Program-made: the position numbers and the translations under genes
Notes under the pieces: generated by a model
Seen by the model: the letters and a program-made list of their open reading frames with translations, nothing else
Databases searched by the model: none
Told to the model about the DNA's origin: nothing
NCBI RefSeq assembly: GCF_010731595.1
Contig: NZ_AP022582.1
Location: 5,394,001-5,458,000 of the forward strand
Source of the DNA: Mycobacterium seoulense
GTDB taxonomy: Bacteria > Actinomycetota > Actinomycetes > Mycobacteriales > Mycobacteriaceae
Length of the DNA: 64,000 nt
Reading direction: 5' to 3'
Part shown: in pieces, positions 15,859-24,676 of the stretch
Position numbering within the stretch: position 1 is the stretch's first letter
Layout: each line of letters starts with the position of its first letter

Positions 15859-17001
15859 GTGATCGATTTTGGGCTGCTGCCGCCCGAAATCACCTCCGCA
15901 CTGATCCATGCCGGACCCGGCGCCTGGTCGATGATCGACGCTGCCGCCGCGTGGCAAGAGCTCAGCGCCGAATTGGAGGGGGCCGCAAGCAGTTATGTCT
16001 CGGAGCTGGCGTCGCTGACGGCGACCTGGCGCGGCCCGTCCGCGCTGGCCATGGCGCAGGCCTTCGAGCCCTACCTCGCCTGGTTGCGCACCACCGCGGC
16101 GCAGTGCCAGGAGATCGCCGCCTCGGTGGAAATCGTCACGGCCTCATTCGAATTGACCCACTGGACGGTCGTGCATCCCTCCGTCGTGGCGGCCAACCGG
16201 GCGCGATTGGCGCTGTTGCTGGCCACCAATTTCTTCGGGATCAACGCTCCGGCCATCGCCGAAACCGAAGCCGAGTACAACGCCATGTGGGTGAACAACT
16301 CCACGGCGATGTACCGGTACGGCGCGACGTCGCTGAACGCCGTCCGGCTGTCCCAGTTCTCCTCGCCGCCGCAGGTTGCCAACCCCTCGGCGGTCTCCAC
16401 CCAGGCCACGATCGTGCCCTCGGCGAACGCGCTGACCAGCGCCTCGACCACCGGCACGGGGTCGGTTCTCGACGCGCTCGGCGTCACCCCCTTCGACCCC
16501 AACAAGGGCTGGTTCGGGTATTTCAGCACCTGGGGTGACCAGACCATCGCGGGCGGACTTCCCATCAACCTGCTCAGCTATATCGCGCAGGTCCACGCGG
16601 CCCAGGCGCTTCAGGGTGTCAGCAGCGACATCGGCCTGGGCCTGTCGGAGGGGTCGGCCGCCTTGGCGTCGGCGGAGGCACGGCTGGTCGGCGCGATCGG
16701 CTCCGCCGGTTCGGGTCTCGCCCCGCGCGGCGCGCTGGGTGTCTCGGTCCTGGTGGGCAAGCTGAGCATGCCGCCCGCGACGGTGGGGATGCTGCCCGGC
16801 GTCCAGCCGCCGGTGCAGCTGGCCTCGGCGGTGTCCGCGCTCCCGCCGGGGGCGGCGCAGCCGTCCGGGGTACCGGTCGCCCCGATCCGGCCGCCGCTGG
16901 GCGGCAAGGGTGGTCGTGGGGAAGGGCGGGACTACGACGACATCGAAATCGGCGCCGAGCTGCCCGGCACCGTCATGAAGCGGCCGCCGTCAGCGGGATA
17001 G
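15859..17001 (+). CDS. PPE family protein (second of tandem pair)
   Basis: A 380-aa PPE protein beginning MIDFGLLPPEITS and carrying WRGPSALAMAQAFEPYL at the WxG turn. It parallels the previous gene through the whole length, for example GVTPFDPNKGWFGYFSTWG, LSSDIGLGLSEG-like and VGMLPGVQPPVQLASAVS stretches, and ends in AELPGTVMKRPPSAG. GTG start at 15859, 125 nt after the first PPE. The last 12 nt overlap the 3' end of the convergent P1B-ATPase gene. Expected to be secreted or outer-membrane associated through an ESX system; partner and function unknown. Confidence 0.9.
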   Translation: MIDFGLLPPEITSALIHAGPGAWSMIDAAAAWQELSAELEGAASSYVSELASLTATWRGPSALAMAQAFEPYLAWLRTTAAQCQEIAASVEIVTASFELTHWTVVHPSVVAANRARLALLLATNFFGINAPAIAETEAEYNAMWVNNSTAMYRYGATSLNAVRLSQFSSPPQVANPSAVSTQATIVPSANALTSASTTGTGSVLDALGVTPFDPNKGWFGYFSTWGDQTIAGGLPINLLSYIAQVHAAQALQGVSSDIGLGLSEGSAALASAEARLVGAIGSAGSGLAPRGALGVSVLVGKLSMPPATVGMLPGVQPPVQLASAVSALPPGAAQPSGVPVAPIRPPLGGKGGRGEGRDYDDIEIGAELPGTVMKRPPSAG

Positions 17002-19362
17002 CTCGTGCCCCAACGTCTGACGGCGCTCCGGCGGTGGCGGACCGGGCTCGTCGCCGGCCAGCGTGAAGTAGCTTTCCTCCTCCTGCAGGAAATGCAGCCG
17101 TAGCAGGGCATGCAGCCCGTAAAGGCACGAGAGCAGGTCGTCGACCTGGTCGGGGCCGATCGCTCCGGTGCTTTGGGCCAACGCCAGGTGGGTGCCGATC
17201 CGGTCGGAGAGTCGCTGGATCTCCGCGTGGGTTCGGCTCATCGTGGCCGTCGCTTCGCTGGTGCCCAGCGGGTGGGCGAGCGCGGGATAAAGCTGCGTCT
17301 CCTCGGCGCGTTCGTGCGGGATGATCCGCTCGGTGAGCACGGTGTGGGCGTGGCGGACCGCCTCCATAGCCGGCTGATCGGCCGCGGCGGTCAATTGGTC
17401 GGCGGCGTCGCGCAACAGGTCCACGGCGTCGCGCAGTTCGTCGTGTTCGGCGTCGAAACGCCGCAGCATCTGTTCGGTCTTCGCGGGGAGGTCGACCTCG
17501 ATGTCGGGATTGCCGCGCAGGGCGCGCAGCGCGTTGAGGATCACGGCGACGTCGATGCCCTCCTGCACCAGCGCACCGACGGCCGGGGGGAGCCATCCCA
17601 CGGCGGCGACGGCCATCGCGGCCAGCGACAGGGTCATCCCGGCCACCGCGCTCTGCACGGCGATGCGCCGTGACCACCGGGCGATGTCCATCGCATCGGC
17701 GAGCCGCTCCAGCCGGTCGGTGGTCAACACGATGCCGGCGGCCTCCGAGGACGCGGTGGCGCCGCGGGCGCCCATCGCCACGCCGACGCTGGCCGCGGCC
17801 AGCGCGGGTGCGTCGTTGACCCCGTCGCCGACCATCACCGTCACCGCGCGGTCCTTCTCGGCGCGCACGGCGGCCACCTTGTCGGCCGGACTCTGTTCCG
17901 CGTACACCTCGTCCAACCCCAGCACGGCGCCGACCTCCCGGGCGGGCTCGGCGCGGTCTCCGGTGAGCATGACCAGCCGGTTCAACCCCGCCTCGCGCAG
18001 CCGGCGCACGGTGCGCGGTGCGTGACGCCGCAGCGGGTCGCGCAGCAGCACCGCGCCCGTTGCCCGGTCGTCGACGCACACCCACGCGATGGCGGCCCCG
18101 TCGAGCAGGGCGCGATTCACCACCGCGCGGGCCCATTCCGCGTTCGCGGTGTCGCGGGAGAGCTTGCCGACGTGGACCCGCCGACCGTCCAGGGTGGCGG
18201 TGACCCCGCGGCCGGGCTCCTCAATGACGTCGGCCGGCAGCGACAGCTGCAGACCGCGGGCCCGCGCCGCGGTGACGATCGCCTCGGCCAGCACGTGCGG
18301 GGACATCTGATCCACCGATGCCGCCACCCGCAGGATCTCGATGGCGTCGCGGCCGGGCGCGGCGGCGACGTCGATGACGACCGGGCGCCCCATGGTCAGG
18401 GTGCCGGTCTTGTCCATCACCAAAGTGGTTGCGTGGCCGAGGTTTTCCAGTGCGCCGCCGCCGCGGATCACCACGCCGCGACGCGACGCCCGCGACAGCC
18501 CGGACACGATGGCGACCGGCGCCGCCAACAGCAGCGGGCACGGGGTCGCCACCACCAGCACCGCCACCGCCCGCACCGCTGAACCGCTGGCCAGCCATGC
18601 CGCACCGGAGACCAACAGCGTCAACGGCAGGAACCACGCCGCGTACCGGTCGGCCAGCCGCACCACCGGCGCGTTCTCCGCTCCGGCCTCCGCGGCCAGG
18701 CGGACGATCTGCGCGTACGTGCTGTCCGCGGCGGTCGCGGTGGCCTGCATCTCGAAGGCGCTGCCCGCGTTGACCACCCCGCTGCGCAGCGGCTCGCCGG
18801 CGGTGCGCTCCACCTGCAGCGGTTCGCCGGTCAGGACCGATTCGTCGAGCACCGCGACCGGGCTGGCCATGCGCCCGTCGACGGGCACCACTTCGCCGGG
18901 GCCGACCACCAGCAGATCGTCGACCGCCACGTCCGCCAGCGCGATGACGTCCACCGCCGCCCCGACGCGGCGGCGGGCGAACCGCGGCGCGTGTTCCAGC
19001 AGCGCGCGCAGGTCGTGGGACGCGCGGCGCTCGGCCGCCGCCTCCAGGGCCCGCCCACCGGCCAGCATCACCGCGATCAACGCACCCGCGAGATACTCGC
19101 CCACCAGCAGCGTGCCGACCAGCGACAACACCGCAATCAGATCTACGCCGAACCGGCCCCGGCGCAGCGCGGCGAGCACCCACACCACCGCGGGGACCAC
19201 CGCCAATACCGTGCCCGCGATCCAGCAGCCGTCGGCGACCCGCGGCGCACCGGCCAACCAGGCGATCCCGCCGGCGGTCAGGGCGACGGCGGTCACCGCG
19301 GCAAGGACCGGTTCCACCAGCCGCGCGGGCCACCTCCACCGCTCGCGTGCGGGCGCATCCAT
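16990..19362 (-). CDS. P1B-type heavy-metal ATPase fused to a hemerythrin-like (HHE) domain
   Basis: A 790-aa protein with two parts. Residues 1 to ~625 are a heavy-metal P-type ATPase: N-terminal membrane helices without a CxxC metal-binding domain, the actuator motif LTGEP, the membrane metal motif TPCPLLLA, the phosphorylation motif DKTGTLT (Asp317), MLTGD and MVGDGVNDAPAL. The P1B HP dipeptide appears as SPHVLAEAI, with Val for Pro. Residues ~632-775 are an all-helical hemerythrin/HHE domain with evenly spaced metal ligands: EHDELRD, HAHTVLTERIIPHERAEE, THAEI and LHFLQEEESYF. Such domains bind di-iron and sense oxygen, NO or iron. Fusion suggests transport of a metal controlled by iron or oxygen. 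The gene diverges from a CBS-domain gene. Confidence 0.88.
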   Translation of the reverse strand: MDAPARERWRWPARLVEPVLAAVTAVALTAGGIAWLAGAPRVADGCWIAGTVLAVVPAVVWVLAALRRGRFGVDLIAVLSLVGTLLVGEYLAGALIAVMLAGGRALEAAAERRASHDLRALLEHAPRFARRRVGAAVDVIALADVAVDDLLVVGPGEVVPVDGRMASPVAVLDESVLTGEPLQVERTAGEPLRSGVVNAGSAFEMQATATAADSTYAQIVRLAAEAGAENAPVVRLADRYAAWFLPLTLLVSGAAWLASGSAVRAVAVLVVATPCPLLLAAPVAIVSGLSRASRRGVVIRGGGALENLGHATTLVMDKTGTLTMGRPVVIDVAAAPGRDAIEILRVAASVDQMSPHVLAEAIVTAARARGLQLSLPADVIEEPGRGVTATLDGRRVHVGKLSRDTANAEWARAVVNRALLDGAAIAWVCVDDRATGAVLLRDPLRRHAPRTVRRLREAGLNRLVMLTGDRAEPAREVGAVLGLDEVYAEQSPADKVAAVRAEKDRAVTVMVGDGVNDAPALAAASVGVAMGARGATASSEAAGIVLTTDRLERLADAMDIARWSRRIAVQSAVAGMTLSLAAMAVAAVGWLPPAVGALVQEGIDVAVILNALRALRGNPDIEVDLPAKTEQMLRRFDAEHDELRDAVDLLRDAADQLTAAADQPAMEAVRHAHTVLTERIIPHERAEETQLYPALAHPLGTSEATATMSRTHAEIQRLSDRIGTHLALAQSTGAIGPDQVDDLLSCLYGLHALLRLHFLQEEESYFTLAGDEPGPPPPERRQTLGHELSR

Positions 19363-19416
19363 GCTTGCCAGCCTTCCGCGGCGCGCCCGCGAAGGCTAGG
19401 GCCGGATGGACGCGGA

Positions 19417-19436
19417 TTGAGGACTCAGGTCACTAG
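19417..19436. promoter_or_regulatory. Candidate DosR-like box in divergent promoter
   Basis: The sequence TTGAGGACTCAGGTCACTAG agrees with the published DosR consensus TTSGGGACTWWAGTCCCSAA at 14 of 20 positions, counted by eye. A weaker half-site with GGTCCCC follows at 19438-19457. It lies between the divergent P1B-HHE ATPase and CBS genes. An Hrp1-type CBS gene is a DosR target in M. tuberculosis, which makes the position plausible. An imperfect hairpin (arms agccttc and gaaggct) at 19370-19397 is also in this gap. Confidence 0.4.
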
Positions 19437-19469
19437 CCCGGGGTGAGAGGTCCCCGCCAGCATGGTGAC

Positions 19470-19874
19470 GTGAGCGACAGCAATTCCGCCGGGTCCCTGC
19501 CGATCTCGACCATCACCGGTGACCCCGTGGCCCGCGTCCCCGCCGACGCCACGATTGCCGACGTGGCCCGGGCCATGGTGACCTGCGACGTGGGCGCGAT
19601 CGCGGTCGGCGACGACGCGCTGCCCACCGCGCTGGTGAGTGAGCGCGACATCGTGCGGGCGGTGGCGGCCGGGCGGAATCCCGCGACCGCCCCGGTCTCC
19701 GCCGTGGCCAGCACCAAGCTGGTGTGGTGTGACGCCGAGGCCACGGTGGATCAGGTCGCCGCGCGGATGATGGACCGCTACATCCGCCACGTACTGGTGG
19801 AGCGCGACGGCGCGCTGCTCGGCATCGTCTCGGCCCGCGACCTGCTGGGCGTGTACACGGATTTCGATTCTTGA
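19470..19874 (+). CDS. Two-CBS-domain protein (Hrp1-like)
   Basis: A 134-aa soluble protein that consists of a tandem pair of CBS motifs. The first runs from ITGDPVARVPADATIADVARAM to LVSERDIVRAVAAG; the second from WCDAEATVDQVAARMMDRYIRHVLV to GIVSARDLLG. A Bateman module of this size usually binds adenine nucleotides or metal as a sensor. M. tuberculosis Hrp1 has the same architecture and is hypoxia-induced; identity with Hrp1 is not claimed. The GTG at 19470 is chosen because it is in frame after the divergent promoter. The last 4 nt overlap the next gene's TTG start (TTGA), so the two are coupled. Confidence 0.82.
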   Translation: MSDSNSAGSLPISTITGDPVARVPADATIADVARAMVTCDVGAIAVGDDALPTALVSERDIVRAVAAGRNPATAPVSAVASTKLVWCDAEATVDQVAARMMDRYIRHVLVERDGALLGIVSARDLLGVYTDFDS

Positions 19875-21427
19875 GGCCGCGAGCGGTGGCCGCGCTGGTT
19901 GGCGGGGGCCTGGCCGGGCTCACGGGATGGGACCTGCTGCAGCGCCGCCACACCATCCTGCGCAACTACCCGATCATCGGGCACCTGCGGTTCCTGCTGG
20001 AAGCGGTAGGCCCGGAGCTGCGCCAGTACATCGTCACCGACAACGACGCGGAACGGCCGTTCAGCCGCGACCAGCGTCGCTGGGTGTACACGTCGTCGAA
20101 GCTGGGCAACCGATATTTCGGCTTCGGCACCGACAACGACCTGGAACGGGTGCACAACTATCCCATCATCAAGCACGCGGCGTTCCCCGTCGCGGCGCCA
20201 GCCGGCGAACCCGAGCATCTGGACCCGGCCGTGCCGTTGCCGGCGGCGAAGATCCTCGGCGGCGCGCGGGGCCGCGCCCGGGCCTTCCGCCCGTCGTCGC
20301 TGGTCAACATCTCCGGGATGAGCTTCGGCGCGCTCGGCGGCGCGGCCACCACCGCCCTGAACAAGGGCGCGGAAATCGCCGGCGCGCTGCACACCACCGG
20401 CGAGGGCGGGGTGTCGCCGTATCACCTGGCCGGCGGCGACCTGGTCTGGCAGATCGGCACCGGCTACTTCGGCTGCCGCGACGACGACGGGCGGTTCAGC
20501 CTGCCCCGGCTGATCGAGCGGGTGGCGGCCACGCCGGCGATCCGCGCCATCGAGATCAAGCTCAGCCAGGGCGCCAAGCCCGGCCTGGGCGGCGTGCTGC
20601 CGGGTGCCAAGGTCACCCCGGAGATCGCCGCCATTCGCGGCGTACCGGCCGGGGTGGACTGCAGGAGCCCCGCCGGCCACTCCGCGTTCGCCGACGTCGA
20701 CGGGCTGCTCGAGCTGGTGGAGACCATCGCCGCCGAGACGGGGCTGCCGGTCGGCATCAAGTCGGCGGTCGGCGAGGGGCGGTTCTGGTGCGACCTGGCC
20801 GCGCGGATGGCGCGCACCGGCACCGGTGTCGACTTCGTCACCGTCGACGGCGGGGAGGGCGGCACCGGCGCGGCCCCACTGGTGTTCACCGACCACGTCG
20901 CCCTGCCGTTCAAGTGGGCCCTCCCGCGGGTCTACCGGGCCTTCGCCGAGCACGGGCTGCACCGCGACGTGGTGTTCATCGGGTCGGGCAAGCTCGGCAT
21001 CCCGGAGAACGCGCTGCTGGCGCTGGCCACGGGCTGCGACATGATCAACGTCGGCCGGACGGCCATGTTCGCCATCGGCTGCATTCAGGCCCAGCGCTGC
21101 CACACCGGCCGCTGCCCCTCGGGCGTGGCCACCCAGTCGCCGTGGCTCCAGCACGGACTCGACCCGGCCCTGAAGTCGGTGCGCTGCGCCAACTATCTCG
21201 CCACCCTGCGCTTCGAGCTGCTGCAGCTGGCCCGCACCTGCGGCTACGTCCATCCGGCGCTGGTGCCGCTGGACGCCATCGAACTTCTCGACATCGACAT
21301 GAAGACGGTGCGAGTCGACGAGTTGTTGGACTACCAGCCCGACTGGGGGCTGCCCGGCCCGGCCGACATCGAGGCGATCACCGCCGTGATGTCCACCGGC
21401 GCAGGACGAGTTTGCGGATCTCGCTGA
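19871..21427 (+). CDS. FMN-binding glutamate synthase family protein
   Basis: A 518-aa protein of the GltS-like group that keeps only the FMN/[Fe-S] domain of the glutamate synthase large subunit. An N-terminal hydrophobic segment (VAALVGGGLAGLTGWDLLQ) suggests membrane association. Then come INISGMSFGALGG-type sequence near residue 142, the KLSQGAKPGLGGVLPGAKV loop, TVDGGEGGTGAAP near 320, and GCIQAQRCHTGRCPSGVATQ, whose cysteines match the iron-sulfur ligands of GltB. No glutaminase domain is present, so ammonia-dependent glutamate formation or another flavin reaction is possible. TTG start overlaps the CBS gene stop. Its last 50 nt overlap the 3' end of the convergent pseudo-ATPase gene. 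Confidence 0.82.
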   Translation: MRPRAVAALVGGGLAGLTGWDLLQRRHTILRNYPIIGHLRFLLEAVGPELRQYIVTDNDAERPFSRDQRRWVYTSSKLGNRYFGFGTDNDLERVHNYPIIKHAAFPVAAPAGEPEHLDPAVPLPAAKILGGARGRARAFRPSSLVNISGMSFGALGGAATTALNKGAEIAGALHTTGEGGVSPYHLAGGDLVWQIGTGYFGCRDDDGRFSLPRLIERVAATPAIRAIEIKLSQGAKPGLGGVLPGAKVTPEIAAIRGVPAGVDCRSPAGHSAFADVDGLLELVETIAAETGLPVGIKSAVGEGRFWCDLAARMARTGTGVDFVTVDGGEGGTGAAPLVFTDHVALPFKWALPRVYRAFAEHGLHRDVVFIGSGKLGIPENALLALATGCDMINVGRTAMFAIGCIQAQRCHTGRCPSGVATQSPWLQHGLDPALKSVRCANYLATLRFELLQLARTCGYVHPALVPLDAIELLDIDMKTVRVDELLDYQPDWGLPGPADIEAITAVMSTGAGRVCGSR

Positions 21428-24035
21428 CCCACAGGACCGTGCTGGCCATCGCGATGCACACCAGCCACTGGCTCAGCGACAGCGGCGTGGTGGTGAACGC
21501 CGTGTTCAGGACGGGCAGCTGAACGACGGCGACCTGCAGCAGCGCCGACAGCCCGATCGCCGCCCACAACCACCGGTTGGCGAAGAACCGGTGAAAAGCG
21601 GACCGGGTCTCCGAGCGGGCGTTGATGCAGTTGATCAGCTGGGCGACCACCAGCACGGTGAATCCCGCGGTGCGGGCGGTGTCCAGGGAGGACGGCATGG
21701 GCCCGCCGGGCGAGTAGAGCCGGATCGTGACGAGCGTGGCGGCCGCCACCGCCGCGCCGATCACGATGATGTTGTTCCACATCCACCCATCGATCACCCG
21801 GTCCGAGGCCGAGCGCGGCGGTCGGCCCATGACGTCCTCGGTGTGTGGGTCCACGCCCAGCGCCAGGGCCGGCGCGCCGTCGGTCAGCAGGTTGATCCAC
21901 AGGATCTGCGTGGCCAGCAGCGGCAGCGCGACGGTATCGCCCTGCGACAGGCCGACCGTCCCGGCCAGCACCACGCCGAAGAAGACCGTGAAGATTTCCC
22001 CCATGTTGGAGGACAGCAGGTAGCGCAGCGACTTCTTGATGTTGGAGAAGATGCCCCGGCCCTCACGAATCGCCTGGACGATGGTCGCGAAGTTGTCGTC
22101 GGCGAGGATCATGTTCGCCGCCTCCCTGGCGACGTCGGTGCCGCTGCGGCCCATGGCGATGCCGATGTCGGCCGACTTCAGCGCGGGCGCGTCGTTGATC
22201 CCCTCCCCGGTGACGGCGACGATCTCATGGTCGGCCTGCAGCGCGTCGATGATGCGCTGTTTGGCCGCCGGATCGACCTGGGTGTATTGCGAGTGCAGGC
22301 GCACCGTTTCCCGCAGCTGCTCGTCATCCAGCGTCGCGAGCTGAGCGCCGGACACCGCCGACTCGCCGTCCTCGATACCCAGCTTCCGGGCGATGCGCGC
22401 CGCGACCCGGGGATGGTCGCCGGTGATCATCACGACCCGGACGCCGGCGCGGCGCGCCTCGGCGATCGCCGTCGCCGCCTCCGGTCGCGGTGGATCGGTG
22501 ATCCCCACCATGCCCAGGTACACCAGGTGCCCGTCGGACCGGCAGGCGACCGCCACGGTGTGCAGGGCGTCGAGCGCCAGCCGCTCGGCATCGCTTCGGA
22601 TCGTGGCCTTCGCCGAGTGGTCGAGCGGCACCAGCCGATCACCGGCCTGTAGGTGCGTGCAGCGGCCGAGCACATCGTCGGGCTCGCCCGTCGTCACGTC
22701 AGCCGGAGTCGGGCGGGGCCCGCCGCCGAGCTTCCCGCGGGCAACCAGGAAGGCCGCGTCGACGGGATCGCCCCGCACGATCCACCGACCGTCGCACTCG
22801 TCGAGGGCGGCATCACGGCCGGCGGCGGCGCCGTCGAGCACCAGGGCGGCCTGGCGCCACAGGTCGTCGCCCTCACCGAGCGGCACGCCGCCATGCTCGA
22901 GGCGACCCTCGGGCCGATATCCGGCGCCGGTGACCCTCACCTCCCCCAGTGGGGTGACGACCCGCACGATGGTCATCTCCCCGGTCGTGAGCGTGCCCGT
23001 CTTGCCCGAGCACACCACCGACGCCGAGCCCAGGGTCTCGGCGTCGGACAGCTCCTTGACGACGGCGTTCAGACCGGCCATCCGTCGCATGCCCAGGGCG
23101 AGCACGACCGACATGATGGCGGGCAGGCCTTCCGGCACGGCCGCCACGGCGAGCGAGACGCCCAGGAGCACGGCCGTCACCGCGTCGTGGGCGTTGTGGA
23201 TGCCGAAGACCACGACGATGGTCGCGATCACCACCACGGCGATCACGAGCACGGCGATCCCCAGCAACCGGCTGGCGCGGGCCACCTCACGCTGCAGCGG
23301 TGTCGGCTCGTGGTCGGCGGTGCGCACCAGGCCGGCGATCTGACCGGTCTGGGTCGCCATCGCCGTCGCGGTGACCACCGCCCGCCCGACGCCCTTGGTG
23401 ACCGCGGTGCCCTTGAACACCATGTCCGCCCGGTCGCCGAGCGCCGCCGGCTCCACCAGCGTCCGGGCGTCCTTGAGGACGGGTTCACTCAGGCCCGTCA
23501 GCGCCGCCTCGGACACCTCGAGCCCCGCGGACGAGAGCAACCTGGCATCGGCCGCCACGGCGTCGCCCTCGGTGAGCAGCAGCACGTCGCCGGGCACCAC
23601 CTCGCTCGCGGGGACGGCGCGACGCGCCCCGTCGCGGACGACCGTCGCCGAGGTGGCGGCCATCCGCGCCAACGCGCCGACCGCGCGCTCGGCCCTCGCC
23701 TCCTGCGCGTAACCCAGGATCGCGTTCAGCACGAGGATGACGGCGATCACCACCGCGTCGACCGGCCAGTCGCCGGCCCCCTCGACGACCCAGACCGCGA
23801 GCGAGGCGACCAGCGCGGCGAGCAGCAGGTAGATCAGGGGGCTGCGGAACTGGGCCAGCAGTTTTTTCCAGGCCGGCGCCGGTGGAACGGTCTCGATGTC
23901 GTTCGCGCCCACCACGGCGAGCCGGCGCGCGGCTTCCGCCGCGGTCAGTCCGAGTTCCGGGTCGGTGCGCAGCTTTTCGACGACGGCTGTGGCGTCGAGG
24001 AGCGCGGGGTCGGGGTCGAGCAGTGCGGCGTCCAC
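21378..24035 (-). CDS. P2-type ATPase paralogue with lost catalytic residues (pseudo-ATPase)
   Basis: An 885-aa protein with the full layout of a P2-type cation ATPase, closest by eye to CtpF and Ca2+/Na+ pumps: N-terminal cation-ATPase domain, M1-M2, actuator, M3-M4 (AAVPEGLPAIMSVVLALGM), N and P domains, hinge INDAPALKSADIGIAMG, and C-terminal helices (LWINLLTDGAPALALG). Key residues are changed. The phosphorylated Asp of DKTGTLT is Gly344 (SGKTGTLT; codon ggc). The actuator TGES is TGLS (Leu182). GDGVND is GEGIND (Glu611). The usual KGAPE loop of the N domain is not seen. Yet the frame is intact and membrane parts are well kept, which argues for a retained non-pumping role rather than decay. 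It is the third gene in a same-strand series after the CtpH-like and DUF5994 genes. Confidence 0.85.
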   Translation of the reverse strand: MDAALLDPDPALLDATAVVEKLRTDPELGLTAAEAARRLAVVGANDIETVPPAPAWKKLLAQFRSPLIYLLLAALVASLAVWVVEGAGDWPVDAVVIAVILVLNAILGYAQEARAERAVGALARMAATSATVVRDGARRAVPASEVVPGDVLLLTEGDAVAADARLLSSAGLEVSEAALTGLSEPVLKDARTLVEPAALGDRADMVFKGTAVTKGVGRAVVTATAMATQTGQIAGLVRTADHEPTPLQREVARASRLLGIAVLVIAVVVIATIVVVFGIHNAHDAVTAVLLGVSLAVAAVPEGLPAIMSVVLALGMRRMAGLNAVVKELSDAETLGSASVVCSGKTGTLTTGEMTIVRVVTPLGEVRVTGAGYRPEGRLEHGGVPLGEGDDLWRQAALVLDGAAAGRDAALDECDGRWIVRGDPVDAAFLVARGKLGGGPRPTPADVTTGEPDDVLGRCTHLQAGDRLVPLDHSAKATIRSDAERLALDALHTVAVACRSDGHLVYLGMVGITDPPRPEAATAIAEARRAGVRVVMITGDHPRVAARIARKLGIEDGESAVSGAQLATLDDEQLRETVRLHSQYTQVDPAAKQRIIDALQADHEIVAVTGEGINDAPALKSADIGIAMGRSGTDVAREAANMILADDNFATIVQAIREGRGIFSNIKKSLRYLLSSNMGEIFTVFFGVVLAGTVGLSQGDTVALPLLATQILWINLLTDGAPALALGVDPHTEDVMGRPPRSASDRVIDGWMWNNIIVIGAAVAAATLVTIRLYSPGGPMPSSLDTARTAGFTVLVVAQLINCINARSETRSAFHRFFANRWLWAAIGLSALLQVAVVQLPVLNTAFTTTPLSLSQWLVCIAMASTVLWVSEIRKLVLRRWTSRR

Positions 24036-24052
24036 CGAGCGCGCTCAGCCGT

Positions 24053-24667
24053 TCAGCGGTGGCTGGCCGGCAGCCGCGACTGGGCTTCCCTGCGCGACTC
24101 CACCATGCGGTTGCGCACGATGTGTTCGACCAGGATCGGCACGAAGGTCTGGAGGGGCGCGTCGACGAACTGCTCGGCGGCCTCCTCGGACCAGCGCTTG
24201 ATCTGGGCGGTCCGCTGCTCGTCGTCGAAACCCTCATGGCGGGCCAGCTTGTCGGCGACGTCGGCCACGGATCGGGCCACCATCGAATGGCTGTGCTGCG
24301 GTACCGCGTCGTCGGCGGGGGTTCGCACCTGCTCCAGCGCCTGCCGGGCGACCTCTTCGCTGGCGTCCGGGCGGATGACATGCACGGTGAGGTGGTGGCC
24401 GTCCGCGCCGATCAGGATGACGGTGGACGGCTCGTCGCTGGTGAAGGGCAGCAGTTCGATCGTCTGGCCGTCGATTTGCGCCAGCGGAGGCGTCTCCTGC
24501 CAGCCGTTGCGGCGGTAGCCCACCATCACGACCGGGCCGAGCCGCTCGGCCACCGACGTCAGCAGGGCCGGTAATTCGTCGACCAGGTTCATGGTGCGCG
24601 GCCACCAGGCACCGTCGACGTGCTCCGATACGGACCGATAGGGCTTGAGCTGTAAGCGATCTTCCAT
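24053..24667 (-). CDS. DUF5994 family protein with C-terminal helical extension
   Basis: A 204-aa cytosolic protein. Residues ~1-115 match the DUF5994 pattern: an LxLKP strand, VDGAWWPRTMNLVDELPAL, a WQETPP segment, and PDASEEVARQALEQV. The C-terminal ~80 residues are predicted helical and charged (RSVADVADKLARHEGF, FVPILVEHIVRNRMVESRR), resembling the three-helix bundle found in many mycobacterial stress proteins. The ATG at 24667 is preferred to a GTG at 24673 because a GAGG sits seven bases before it. It is 9 nt after the CtpH-like gene and 17 nt before the pseudo-ATPase, so an operon is likely. No function is known for the family. Confidence 0.75.
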   Translation of the reverse strand: MEDRLQLKPYRSVSEHVDGAWWPRTMNLVDELPALLTSVAERLGPVVMVGYRRNGWQETPPLAQIDGQTIELLPFTSDEPSTVILIGADGHHLTVHVIRPDASEEVARQALEQVRTPADDAVPQHSHSMVARSVADVADKLARHEGFDDEQRTAQIKRWSEEAAEQFVDAPLQTFVPILVEHIVRNRMVESRREAQSRLPASHR

Positions 24668-24676
24668 ATGCACGCC

